Below, in pieces: positions 34,951-45,899 of a stretch of DNA of 64,000 nt (positions within the stretch are counted from its first letter, which is position 1; every line of letters begins with the position of its first letter). The DNA comes from Acanthaster planci (Eukaryota > Echinodermata > Asteroidea > Valvatida > Acanthasteridae): positions 246,268 to 310,267 of the forward strand of contig NW_019091637.1 of assembly GCF_001949145.1 (NCBI RefSeq), given 5' to 3'. The position numbers and the translations under genes are program-made. The notes beneath the pieces are model-generated. The model had not been told where the DNA came from and ran no database searches. It saw only the letters and a list, made by a program, of their open reading frames with translations.

Positions 34951-37900
34951 CAGATTCTTTCAAAAAGAGGGGTCTGTTTGGGCCAAGAAATGGTGACAAT
35001 GTGCCAGTACGGCCCGGGATCATCTCTGTAGATCCAAGGGCACCCATCGTGGGCAAAGCAGACAAAAATGTGATTGAAATTTTGTCAGAAGATCCCTAGA
35101 AAGTGAGGGATTTCATTTCAAGTTGAAAAATGGCCGCTGAGAAGACTTGCGAACGTTGACTTTTCAAGGGGGTGAGTTTGTTTTGGGCGGATATTTAAAA
35201 ATTCATTGGTTAACCTACTAAAAATTGAAAATCAAATGAAATCTGAAGGACCAACCAACACATTGTTTTTTGTTTTGCCATGGGGCTCCAAAGCTAACGG
35301 CCAGCAGACAGTACTCACTATTGTTTGTCCGTTGGTATTCAAGCTAGTTTTGCAAAAGACTCCAAATTGTTTGAAATTAATCATGCACTGTTAGTTAATG
35401 TGTAGAACAAGCAATCGGTCAATAAAGTTAAATTTACCAGATGTAAATACTACAGTTTGTTTCTTGCGTCATAGGGCCCTTCCGGTACCCCTCTGCCGAG
35501 ACACAACGGGCTCGGAGGTACATGTATGCGAAGGAACCAGCTTATGGGTCTTCTTGACCGTGAGTTGAATCCCAAAGTATTTCTGCAATTTTTTATGTTA
35601 TCTTACATGCCGCCCTCTGTTGTCTGGCATGTACTTTTAACTTATATATGATGTCATCTAAATTCCTTGTCTCTGTGAAGTGGAAAAGACTACTGGAAAA
35701 GTACTGTAAGTTCGAAGTTAAATTAAATTACCTTAAATTCAAAGATCTATATGTGCTGTTTCAATTCCAAACACCACTACAGGACTTGCTCTCTCAAATG
35801 TATTTAATGTTGCAAGTCTTGGCACATGATATAGATTTCAAAGAGCGGCATCTGCATTTACTTTAGGCACACAATGCAATCGATCCACTAAAACGTCACC
35901 ATCCCTGTGCACAAAAAGAAGTAGTTTTGATCGGTGAAAGTTGGTGAAAAACTGTGGGAAGTAAAAATAAAATCATTCCCAAAAATTCAGCTGTATAGCG
36001 GTCTTCCAGAAATCTTGATTCAAAGGCTTATAGGTGGTGTGCATAAATGGAAGGGTCAAGGAGTACAACTGTTAAACGTACGTACGTAGGCCCTGCATCT
36101 ACATCTTCGCCAAGTGCTGACGTGTTACGTGCAACGGCCTTGTCACACGGGGCAACTTATGGGCAATTTACAGGCACTTAATCAACGGCATCAAATTGAT
36201 CCCATATTGCCCTGTGAAGCTAACTTCGTAACAGCAAGCAAACCCTAGGGAAGCATCAACACGCTTGGGAAACCGGACTTGAATAAAGCATATAAAGCGT
36301 GGCTGTGGATTTTTTATTCAAATTAATGGCTGCGCAGTAAAGTCTGACACTGTTCGTCAAACCTGAGAGATTTGCACGGTGCATTAAGAGTCTCCTCTTC
36401 CAGCTGGCAACATTTTCCATAGGAAAGTACGTGGTGTATCTTCAGATTGTTGTGTAATTAAAAAAAAAAAAACCTCGTACAAATTAAACCAGCCGGTATA
36501 AAAAAGGCACTAGGGACGGATTTTAGGGAAGGCCTTAAGAGTCATTTTACGTAAATACCAGACATATGTGTCAAAAAATCATTTTTTTCCCTATACTTTG
36601 TTGGATGAAAGGACTTGGGGTGCAAGTGAGCGAAATACAATTTTCGAATCTATCCGTATCCCGTTGCCATGGAAACATCTCATGTCTTTAGGGAATTTTA
36701 GACCGACTTATTGCTCTGAAAAACTGGGTTTTGTAGCTTACATTTTAAAGTCAACTTTACCAAAATGCAAAAAATATTTCACAAATCCACTTATATCACA
36801 TTAAAGTACCATCCTTGCCTCTACTTAATCCAAAAAGTATCGCTTTAAGTGTCAACCATATTCTGTTTGCATTATTACATAAAAGTACGTTTTTAGAACT
36901 AGTCTTGCAAAATTCACATTTTTACCATTTTTTTGACCCTCAAAACGTCAACTTGTCGGGGTTTCAGAACATTTTCCTTTTTGGTTGTGATTAGTACAAA
37001 ATTTGAGAAAAAAAGAAAGGTACGGTTTTTGATCCTGGTACTGTTGCGTAATGAATACATAACAAATCCCACCGAGCCCTCGCCCGTGATTTGCCATTAC
37101 TTACAAATCTTTAAAATATCAACATGCCTTTCATGCAGGCTGCATTACCCCTTGCCCCTTTATCCAGCCTCCAGCTTTCTTGACCGTTCCTCCTGCATTC
37201 GTCCATGCTTAGTTGACTCCCCGTTTTCTTGTTTGTCCCTGTCTACATGTCATTTTGCCTTTAAGAAAGATTATGCTAAGATTGAAATGTCAGGCGCTCT
37301 CCGTATTTGTTCTCTTAAAAAAAATACGGTAGTTTTAGAGGTCCGAACAACTCAGACCAGTAAGGGCCCCCATAATATGCATTGTTAAACCTGCGTGCAT
37401 TCGTCCATAGTTCAAGAGACATCGCTCGGCTATTTATTTCAACTCTTTATGAAACCGTTGTTATCCAGCCTTGCTAGACGAAGTGGCACTGATTTGCTGC
37501 TGACATTTTCCATCAATAGTGGAAATTTCGGTCTACCTTGAGCAGTCAATCGAGCCAGACCATCTTTGCGGGGATTAAAATTAACACGCGATACCCCTGG
37601 GAGGAGGCACGCCGAGCGTAGGTGGAAGGTTGTCAGTGACAGTAGCCTCGACTCGGTGTGCAATCGGATAAAAGCCTATGAAAACTCTATGAAGGGAGGT
37701 AATACCATCAATTGATTTTGGTTTCGCTGCGAATTCCATATTTTGTCTTTGCATGTGGTTCTATTTTGTTTCGGAAGTGTGAAGAGGAGCGGCATTTGAA
37801 CAGAAAACGTTTCGAGCGAGTTAATTAAGGGAAGCAACTGTGAGTTCTAATGGCCAATATTTTGTCTTTTACAAAATCAGCATCTGACAAATCACATTTG

Positions 37901-39477
37901 GAATATGTAAGAGTCTCTCCTCCCTACCTCATGGCTTGTATAAGATTTATAATACTACAGTCGTTGGCGGGGGAAACAGGATGGGTGGACGTTTTTATAA
38001 ATCCCCCTCCTCTTTCTCGACTGGAGGACCCCCCACACACACACTTTTTGAAAGTCCTATAACGAAAGGGGCTCAATGGATCGCTCTGATGCAAGACTAT
38101 CCGGCATGTTCCCCGCTTTCATAATCGTTCTTCCACCGCTGAATGCAGGCTGTGTCCATTATTTGTTTGTCTGAAATTTATTCCTCCATGGTAAGACAGA
38201 AGTTTATTAACTTCTTCCAAGTCAATAATGCCGGCACACTCATGATTCGGAAGGACTTCGCATAGACTGCAGCTTTGCCATCAACTTCTTTAGAAGTGCC
38301 TAAGGGTGATGTGGACATCCACCCCCCTCAGCATTTCTTTGATTCATGTCTGAATGAATGTTTCATTCGTTTGCTGTTCTTGAGGTGATTGTTTAAATTT
38401 GTCACTACAAGGCAAGAGGAATTGCCTTTGAGATGGTGCCCCAAGCTTGCAAACAAGCAGGAAAATTAAAATGGAAGTTTGAGGCATTCCTAAAACCATC
38501 CATCACAAACTAAAGGGAATAAAAATTGGTCCAGCCTTATATCTTACCTTGCAAACGTAATCCTTTTAGAAGCATACGTCACCAAGTTCCCATGTGGCAC
38601 TTGAGACAGTGACCTAATATCAATATATAGCAATAAAGAAGGGAAACAATGAGTCTGCTAGGAATCTATAGAAACAAGACTACATACATCTAGCCAAATA
38701 ATGTCTCAATTTTTTTTCAGACTACAATAGTACCTCGCAAGTAAACAGTGCCTCCTGGCACGAGCGTTTTAAACAGTATTTGAAAAACTTTGGTTAAACA
38801 TTGAAATTAAGTCCTCCCATTGCTATAACTCAAGCTGTTCAGGGTTCTCCAATATTCTCCAATAATAAAAGGCCTCTAGAGAAGTATACAAAAAATTTCA
38901 ACATATTTGCGTTGCCTTCAAACACACTTGACCTTCCTTTACACAACAGACGGACTTCGTCTAATGACATAGGATTTCCAGCTACTAAGGATTATCACTG
39001 TTGGAAACTATAAGCCTAAAAGTGAATACAATGTCCACTTCTGTGATTCGAAAGAAAGGTAAGTTTTTATGTGCTTTCGTAATGAAGTTATGTCTTATAC
39101 GACAATGTAATTGGCCCCACTGGTGTTCAGTCATCGCTGTTGTTTCATGCCTGAACCTGTTCATATCAGGAGAGTATTATTTGTATAAACTGCTTTATTG
39201 TTTTCTAACAGTCTCAACCTTGACAAAAAATCTTTCTCTCCACCCAAGGGTTCAAAACTAATTACATGCAGAGAAATGTTATTAATACTGCTCTGTATTA
39301 TTGTGTTTTGTGGTTGTCGATGTTGATTTTGTGGTCTTTCTCCGCTACAAACATTGTGGTTGTTGCCATCGTATCGATGTCATTTCCCTTATTGTTACGG
39401 GATTTTAATAAATAAGGTGAGAAATTCCCAACTGAGAGTGGAGCAGAATTGTAATGAGTCACTTATGCTTTTTACTG

Positions 39478-39885
39478 AAGTCGAGTCATTAGGCAAAAGG
39501 TTGAGCCTAGTCGAGTCAAGTATTTAGCTCGAGTCAGTGTGAGTCAGCAATATTTGAACACAATCCGATAAATAAAACAAGGGAGCAAGTCATTTATCGG
39601 CTTTTAAAAATTTCTTCCTCGGTTTCTACATGTGGTGACACCACTTCTTATTCTTGATGATAATAACATAATGATAAATATTATAAAATAGCAGATTTGT
39701 TTCGCAAGGAAGTTTGCTTTTATTTTGGTACTCGGGTCTCATTAAGTATCCTTCGAGTCAGGTCCTCTGATGAGGGGCTCTAGTCGAGTCGAGTCATTTG
39801 CTCGCCGTGACTCAAGTCGATATGCCAAAAACTATATCTCAGCTAGACTCGAGTCGAGTTATTGACTCGAGTCATACAACTCTTG
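39478..39885. repeat. GAGTC/GACTC-rich repeat element
   Basis: Two clusters (39478-39545 and 39735-39885) contain many GAGTC/CGAGTC words and the palindrome GACTCGAGTC, separated by ~190 bp of AT-rich sequence. Words occur in both orientations, so the ends could pair. No coding sequence is seen. Confidence 0.5.
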
Positions 39886-40266
39886 ATCAAAATTCAGGTC
39901 AAAAAGAGATAAAGGTAATGGGAATTCTATACTCCATAACACTCTCAGTTGAGTGTTCCTTCAACAACCACAAAGACAGACTTTGTTGCCGAGGTTGTCT
40001 GTCTTCCACAGAAAAAAAAAGCAATATAAAATGTGAGGACATTTTAGATGATCAAAAGTCCCGTTTAATCAGTAAAAGTGACATTACTACGGCATGCTTA
40101 ACAAACAATGCATCCTTGATGGTTGTGCTTGCTGGATGAAATAATTGAATAACACCTCCCTTATGAGCGTAGTGAGCAAACTGCAAGCGATGTTGATTCC
40201 TCCTCGCGTTAAACTTGCAGACGCAGGGGGAATTGACGACGACGACGGGTCAGGAGCTGAGCAGGG

Positions 40267-40596
40267 CTAGTCTTCGTAACATCTATGGTTGTTTTGATAC
40301 TGAAAAACATTGTACTGACGGCCCGGCGGGAAATTATCGTCGTCCTCATGCCATTGGATTACATCTGCAGTCGAGGGGATACTTTTCTGAGGATGAGTGA
40401 CGTCTTTTCTTCGAGCTGTAATGGACAGAAAGTATTCCAGCACGGTGATAAAGATCAACACATCCACGTACGCGAGCAAACAGGCCCCAGATACAAGGCC
40501 CACAATCCTTTCCAAAGGCTGTACGCCGTGTGTACGGTGTAATTGTTGACAAGCCAAAATTGTAAAGGTTGCAGCTATACGAGATATAATAACCAT
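40267..40596 (-). CDS. Hypothetical reading frame with two membrane segments (weak)
   Basis: A 109-codon frame from ATG to stop. It has a hydrophobic stretch at residues ~3-16, a longer one at ~30-55 ending VLEYFLSITARRK, and an acidic/Gln-Asn-rich tail. The second stretch faintly recalls the M3 helix of Cys-loop ligand-gated channels (an LEY motif followed by basic residues), but spacing is short and no M1/M4 or extracellular domain is seen nearby. It could be a chance frame or a fragment of a channel gene. Confidence 0.2.
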   Translation of the reverse strand: MVIISRIAATFTILACQQLHRTHGVQPLERIVGLVSGACLLAYVDVLIFITVLEYFLSITARRKDVTHPQKSIPSTADVIQWHEDDDNFPPGRQYNVFQYQNNHRCYED

Positions 40597-42012
40597 GAGC
40601 TCGATTAAATTCCTTTCATCGTGACACGAATGTAAACACCCAATGTGAAATTTCTCTCGCGAAGTTTTGCTTGAACAAACCCGTTGCCAAAGTCCTCACC
40701 TTAAAAGGGGAGAGGGAAAGCACATCTTTAATCGTTTGCACCACAAAATCGTTTGCACAAAGATGTTCGCTCTGTTTTCTCATTTTCTTTCTGGTTGAAA
40801 TTCTTTTTAGTGTAATGGTGAGTATAAAATACATGTATTGCGTGGGAAGAACATATGCACACACTGATCGAAATTCAGATTTCAAAATGGTCGTGTATGG
40901 CTGAATGGTTATCTTCATTCCCTAAGATTTAATCTCTTGTTTGCTGAATGTGGCACAGAAGACATCTCTCACTGATTCAGGGAGGTTTGTATGCACTGAA
41001 AGAAATAATTCTCTGCTGCGAGGCAACCATGCGCAAGGCAGTCAAGGACCCTATTTCCAGTCATTGCAGGATCATGATAAATAACAAGCAGTTTCCCTCG
41101 TGATCAGCGTACCTTGATTTAATGTCACTTACAACAAGGGCTGATTCTTACATTGAATTCTTCTTTCTTTTGCCCATTTGGAATCGTTCAGGGTGTGTGC
41201 GTGTAGGGGGGAGCACTTGCTCCCCATGCCCCCCCCCCAGTTACTCCTCTGACTGCAAGTTGAATGTAAAGTTAAATTGTAGTGTCTGAATTGGAGATGT
41301 AGGCTTGGAAATTTTCTGTTACGTGCGTGCTATCTTTTTTTCCTTACATTTAATTGAAAACACTCCAAAGCAAAGAATTCCCTTAGGCCTACGTTAATAT
41401 TAGCTCAAAGTTGTTTACAAATTCCTGAACGCAGGATTACTGGACATTTGTCTCGTGAAAGGAGTATCAAAAAACCTAAATGATCAAAAGCGAGGCACTT
41501 TCCACGATGGACTTCACGATAAGAATTGGGGCTGAGTACACGGCCATTTCGCCCGACAAGCACATCGTGAGCTGCCCAGCCACGCGGAAAGAAGTCTGTG
41601 TGCGAGTCGACTGGCTGTGGCTATACCCAGTTGCTACCTTAGGCGAATGCGTCAGCTCCAGCCGCAGACATAACATTCAGGTGTAACTACAGATAAAAAT
41701 ATAAAGAAATGCCTGGTACTAATATTTATATAACGACGTCACAGAAGACATTTGCTTTTGACACACTTTCTAAAGATGTGCTTTTTTTCTTTTTCAATTG
41801 TGCTACATCTCACTGATTTGTTGGAGAATATGTCACAAAATGGTATTCGATTTTTGTCATTCTAAGATGTGACTTTGTTTTATTTTCCATTGTGCCGCAT
41901 GCAGAAATGATGTTACACATCGCTTGTCCGTCCAGATTCAATGTAAATGCCATCTACATCATTGCTGACGTAGACAGCTTGATGAAGCTGCGCAAACAGC
42001 GCTCAAGATTTG

Positions 42013-42052
42013 TATATAAGGTACTACGCTCACCGTCGTTTTTTCACTCAGT
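42013..42052 (+). promoter_or_regulatory. TATA box and initiator of the class C GPCR gene
   Basis: TATATAAG at 42013-42020 is followed ~30-37 bp downstream by TTCACTCAGTC (42043-42053), an initiator-like sequence. The predicted start of transcription lies about 160 bp before the first in-frame ATG at 42208. No other strong TATA box was noticed next to a gene in this window. Confidence 0.6.
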
Positions 42053-42207
42053 CACGATGGTGAATTGTAGCACGTTTGTACGTACGACTTGTACGACTTC
42101 ATCACTCAATCAATATTAAGCTTGACTGTTGAGGTTTCTGTAAATTCAGATTTTGTTTGTTATTGTTTGTTATTCTGGTTTTTTAAGGTGCAGCGACATA
42201 TGTGGAT

Positions 42208-45200
42208 ATGTTTTGGGGCAGAGGGTGTGGTATTTTGGGAACGGTCCTCACCATCACTCTTGTTGTCGGTTCAATCCCGCCCGACGTGTACTACAGCTAT
42301 GCCCAGCCTGGCGATTTCTTCATCGCTGGCCTGTTCCCGTTTCATATTTATAACCCCGGCAGTGCCCCGTGTGACTCGGCGCTGTCTGCCTGGGCTGTAG
42401 AGCTGTCACAGACTATGGTCTATGCGTTGGAAGGCATCAACCGGCGATCGGACTTGCTCCCGAATGTAACCCTGGGGTTTGAAATCAGAGATGACTGCTA
42501 CTCGGAGTCCATGACGCTCTTCACGACCCTCTCACTGCTGGCCAGCAACGGTAGGCTAATTGACCTGGACGCCCTGGGGCAGTTCAGGCCAAGCAACAGG
42601 CACGAGAACAGCACTTTCCTTGGTGCAATCGGGCCAGTATCAAGTTCCAACAGCATCATGGCCGGAATGACCGGTAGCCTTTTCCGGGTGCCCATCATCT
42701 CGTACCTGGCCACGAGTGACGAGCTATCCAACAAGAACAGGTTTCCCTATTTTCTGCGTAGCACTCCGCCGGACATGCTAAACGCTCAAGCAATCATCGA
42801 TATATTACAATGGTTCGGCTGGGACTATGTCGCTTTAATCTACTCCTTAGACAGCTACGGGATCCGTGGGGCTCAAGAGGTGCAGAAGCTAACCGAAAAG
42901 AACGGCATCTGTTTGGCGTTTTCGTCGCCGATAAGCAACAACCCTTCAGAGGAAGAGATCGAAGAAGTCGTGCAGAAACTGAGGACATACAGATATGCGA
43001 CGGTAGTCGTCGTCTTCGCAGCCTCCGGTGCACCTTACGCAATTCTGGACGAGTTCCACAACCAACTCCCTGACTCGAACCTCACTTTCATCGGAAGTGC
43101 TGCCTTTGAGTCGGTGTACAGGCTGAAAAAGATAAGCTTGTCGGAGAACACAGTGGGCGGGATATTCGTCCCACTCCTCTATCGCGATATAGACGGGTTC
43201 GAGCAGTATTTCCGATCCATCGGCGCAGAGCCAGACGTGCATGTAAGTAAATGGTTTCATGAGTTTCAGACAGCATGGCTAGCGGAAAGGAACTGTACCC
43301 AGTTTAGCGAGTGCCCGCCGCTGACTAATAACGACGAAATATTCGTAATGAATGCGGTGAACATCTTTGCCCATGCGCTGCATGAGGTTCTAACAAGCGT
43401 TTGCCAAGAAAATTTGACCTGCACCTCAGAAATTGTTTCTGTTGGGGAACGATTTCTTCCCTACTTGCTCCAGGTGGATTTCGTAGGGGCTGACGGGCCG
43501 TTTCGGTTCGAGAACAATGGCGAACCAACTGGCCGTTACACGCTGAAGAACGTGCAGATGACGGATGAAGGAAAGATCCATACCGTTCAAGTTGGTATTT
43601 GGGACTCGCTGAAATCAGAAGAGCGTCTGACGGTCGAGGAAGATGATGTGATCTGGGCAGGAAAGAAACAAATGCCTCCCCGTTCTACTTGTCGACAGCA
43701 ATGCCGACCGGGTTACATCGAGGTTCCTTTGGAACAGAAGTGCTGCTGGGGTTGTCGACAGTGTCCTGTCAATGCCATCACTAAGAACGGTGAGTGTGTC
43801 ACATGCGAGAAGACCCATTGGCCCAATTCAGCTCAAACCCAATGTGACGCTATCACTCCAGCGGCTATCTCTTGGAGCAGTCCTCCTTCGATTGCAGTCA
43901 TAGTCTTGTCGGGTGTCGGCATGGCCCTCTCGACCACAGTTGCCGCCGGCATGTACTTTTATCGAAACCATCCGCTAATCAAGGCGACCAGCCGAGAGCT
44001 CAGCACCATTCAAATCGGGGGTCTCTTCTTGGCCTTTGTAACGGCCATCGTCACCCTGGTTCGACCTTCCCGTGTTTCCTGCCATAGCATGGTAACCATG
44101 ATATCCCTCTGCTACACAGTGATGTTCTCAACCACCCTTCTGAAAGTAAACCGCATTTTTCGCATCTTCAAAGCCAGTAAGAAGTCTACTAAGAGACCAC
44201 CGTGGACCAGTCCGCGTACCCAGGTCACTATTGCCTCCATTCTCATCTTTACACAGGTAAACACCGCATATTATCTCGCTCATCGTTGGTACAATGATTT
44301 AGACGGCACTATTGGTACAGTGAATCAAACGTTCTGTTGATATTAACGCAGTTGAGACTTAACAGACTAAAATACGTTGCAGTGAGAAGTTGGTATTTCT
44401 AAATGAATCAATGAAAGCTTCTAATCGTTGGGAATTTCAATGTTGGGCAAAAATGTCGAATTTCAGGAATGAAACTTTAAGGAATAATTCACAGAACATC
44501 TTTTATCATCAACAATTTTCTTTTGAGTAAGCTTTTGGATTACAATTCATTTTTATCTGCACCATAGCTTAGACAAATCAAGCACGTTGTGACAAGAAAA
44601 GCAATACGAACAAGAATGTTTACGTCGATCACTCATTAAACTGTTCGCTGTAAACAAAATGGGAACATCTAGTCAGAGTGCACCCACTTCAAAATCTTCT
44701 AGCAAAAATACGGGCTTCACAATATTGCGTCTCCAAGAGTTTGCAACGCGTTGACCAATCAGCGCAAAATCTGACGACCCACTGCGCGTTTGGAAAGGGT
44801 TGACAGATTTCGCGCACTATGATTGGTCAACGCATTGCAAACTCTTGGAGGCGCACTATTGTGAATCGACCTTATTGAAGCTGCTGGAACTGCATTATCC
44901 ACAAAGAATGATGCAATTATGTAGTTTACATTTTTGTTGACCTGGTTTGTACTGAGTATGGCTTGAATTGAATTAGGAATCAATATTGCCGAGCCTTTCA
45001 GAATATTTTGTTAAGCACACAAGCCTATTGTGTCTGACTCAGTGATTTTGGTTTCCAATCAAGGTCCTGATTTCCATAGTATCCATTGCCTTGGACTCCA
45101 CCAAGCCCGACCTGCTTTTCTCGATCCCAGCGCAAAACCACATCGAGCTGTACTGCCGCTTAGGATATGAGGCTTTAGCCAGCTGCCTGTACAATCTCGT

Positions 45201-45612
45201 CCTGGTGCTGCTCTGCTGCTACTACGCCTTCCGGGCGCGCAAGGTGCCCAGCAACTACAACGAGTCCAAGTTCATCGCGGCCAACGTCTACTCCACCTTG
45301 GTCTTCAGCGTGGCCGCCTTGCCCGTATACGCCACGGCCACCACAGCCAGTCAGAGGGTGGTCACCCTCTGCGTGGTGGTCCTGCTCAACGCCTACGGTA
45401 CCATCTTCATGGCCTTCCTGCCCAAGCTGTACGCTGTACGTTTCGTGGATGACATCAACGTGACCCGCGAGGGCATGGGAGTGTCGTCGTCTGGAGGGTC
45501 TCGTCTGTCCAGTAACGTGCGTGTTCATCCTTCTCAGTTGTCTATCGACGTGACGGCGACGGCTTCACAGCACTCTAGCTCTGTCCCTGCAGGCCCCTCA
45601 AACACAAAATGA
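42208..45612 (+). CDS. Class C GPCR, metabotropic-glutamate-receptor-like (865 aa, 2 exons)
   Basis: A cell-surface receptor of the mGluR/calcium-sensing class. Exons 42208-44256 and 45064-45612 join in phase 0 (CAG|gtaaac ... caatcaag|GTC). Residues 1-~22 form a signal peptide. GDFFIAGLFPFH opens the bilobed venus-flytrap domain (to ~480), with LLPNVTLGFEIRDDC and SYLATSDELS resembling mGluRs. A nine-cysteine domain follows (Cys at ~495-546). Seven transmembrane helices begin at ~561. RELSTIQIGG, NRIFRIF, VPSNYNESKFIA and FLPKLY are class C signatures. A ~50-residue Ser-rich cytoplasmic tail ends the protein. Ser/Thr/Tyr positions typical of amino-acid binding look present (SSS, LATS, SYG), but the distal arginine region does not match, so the ligand is open. 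The GTG codon at 42202 extends the frame by two codons, but the first ATG is 42208. The intron carries a MITE. AATAAA at ~45802 and 45860 are likely poly(A) signals. Confidence 0.93.
44711..44871. mobile_element. Palindromic MITE family B, copy 2
   Basis: The arms read GGGCTTCACAATATTGCGTC then TCCAAGAGTTTGCAACGCGT and TGACCAATC. The right arm is the complement and ends ATTGTGAATCGACC. It matches the copy at 15543-15728 in arm sequence and spacing, with a shorter centre. It lies in the GPCR intron. No clean target-site duplication was found. Confidence 0.8.
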
Positions 45613-45801
45613 ATTGAAAGTCCGTCAGTTCAGAATCTAAAAGAGAAGGAAAGTCGCGCCAATTCATTTTGATCGTAATTTTCCACTACCAGTACCATTT
45701 TTGTCAGATTGGGTGACAAAGTTATCAAAATTTTACTTTTAATCCTTCATTGAAAATTTAAATCATGTTCATATCTGTTTCAGGAAAAAACAAATGAAGC
45801 A

Positions 45802-45865
45802 AATAAACAAACACGCCAAAAAGAACCCCACGCCCCCCAAATGCATAAAAAAATCAAACAATAAA
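45802..45865 (+). terminator. Two candidate poly(A) signals for the GPCR gene
   Basis: AATAAA occurs at 45802-45807 and again at 45860-45865, about 190-250 bp after the stop codon. Confidence 0.5.
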
Positions 45866-45899
45866 ACACACAAGCAAGCTTTGACACTAACTCAAACAC

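Larger units (their letters stand above)
30250..42000. other. Gene-poor, repeat-rich interval
   Basis: No convincing conserved gene is seen, apart from a weak transmembrane reading frame at 40267-40596. The interval holds TACATGTA clusters (30262-30300), homopurine/homopyrimidine and poly-C tracts (about 31015-31075, 31165-31215), the long inverted repeat, an assembly gap, two copies of a minisatellite-bearing element and a GAGTC-rich repeat. Confidence 0.5.

Noticed and set aside
42202-42207. GPCR start at the GTG codon, two codons before the ATG
   Set aside because: Animal nuclear genes rarely start at GTG. ATG at 42208 gives a normal signal peptide and an in-frame TAA lies just upstream.
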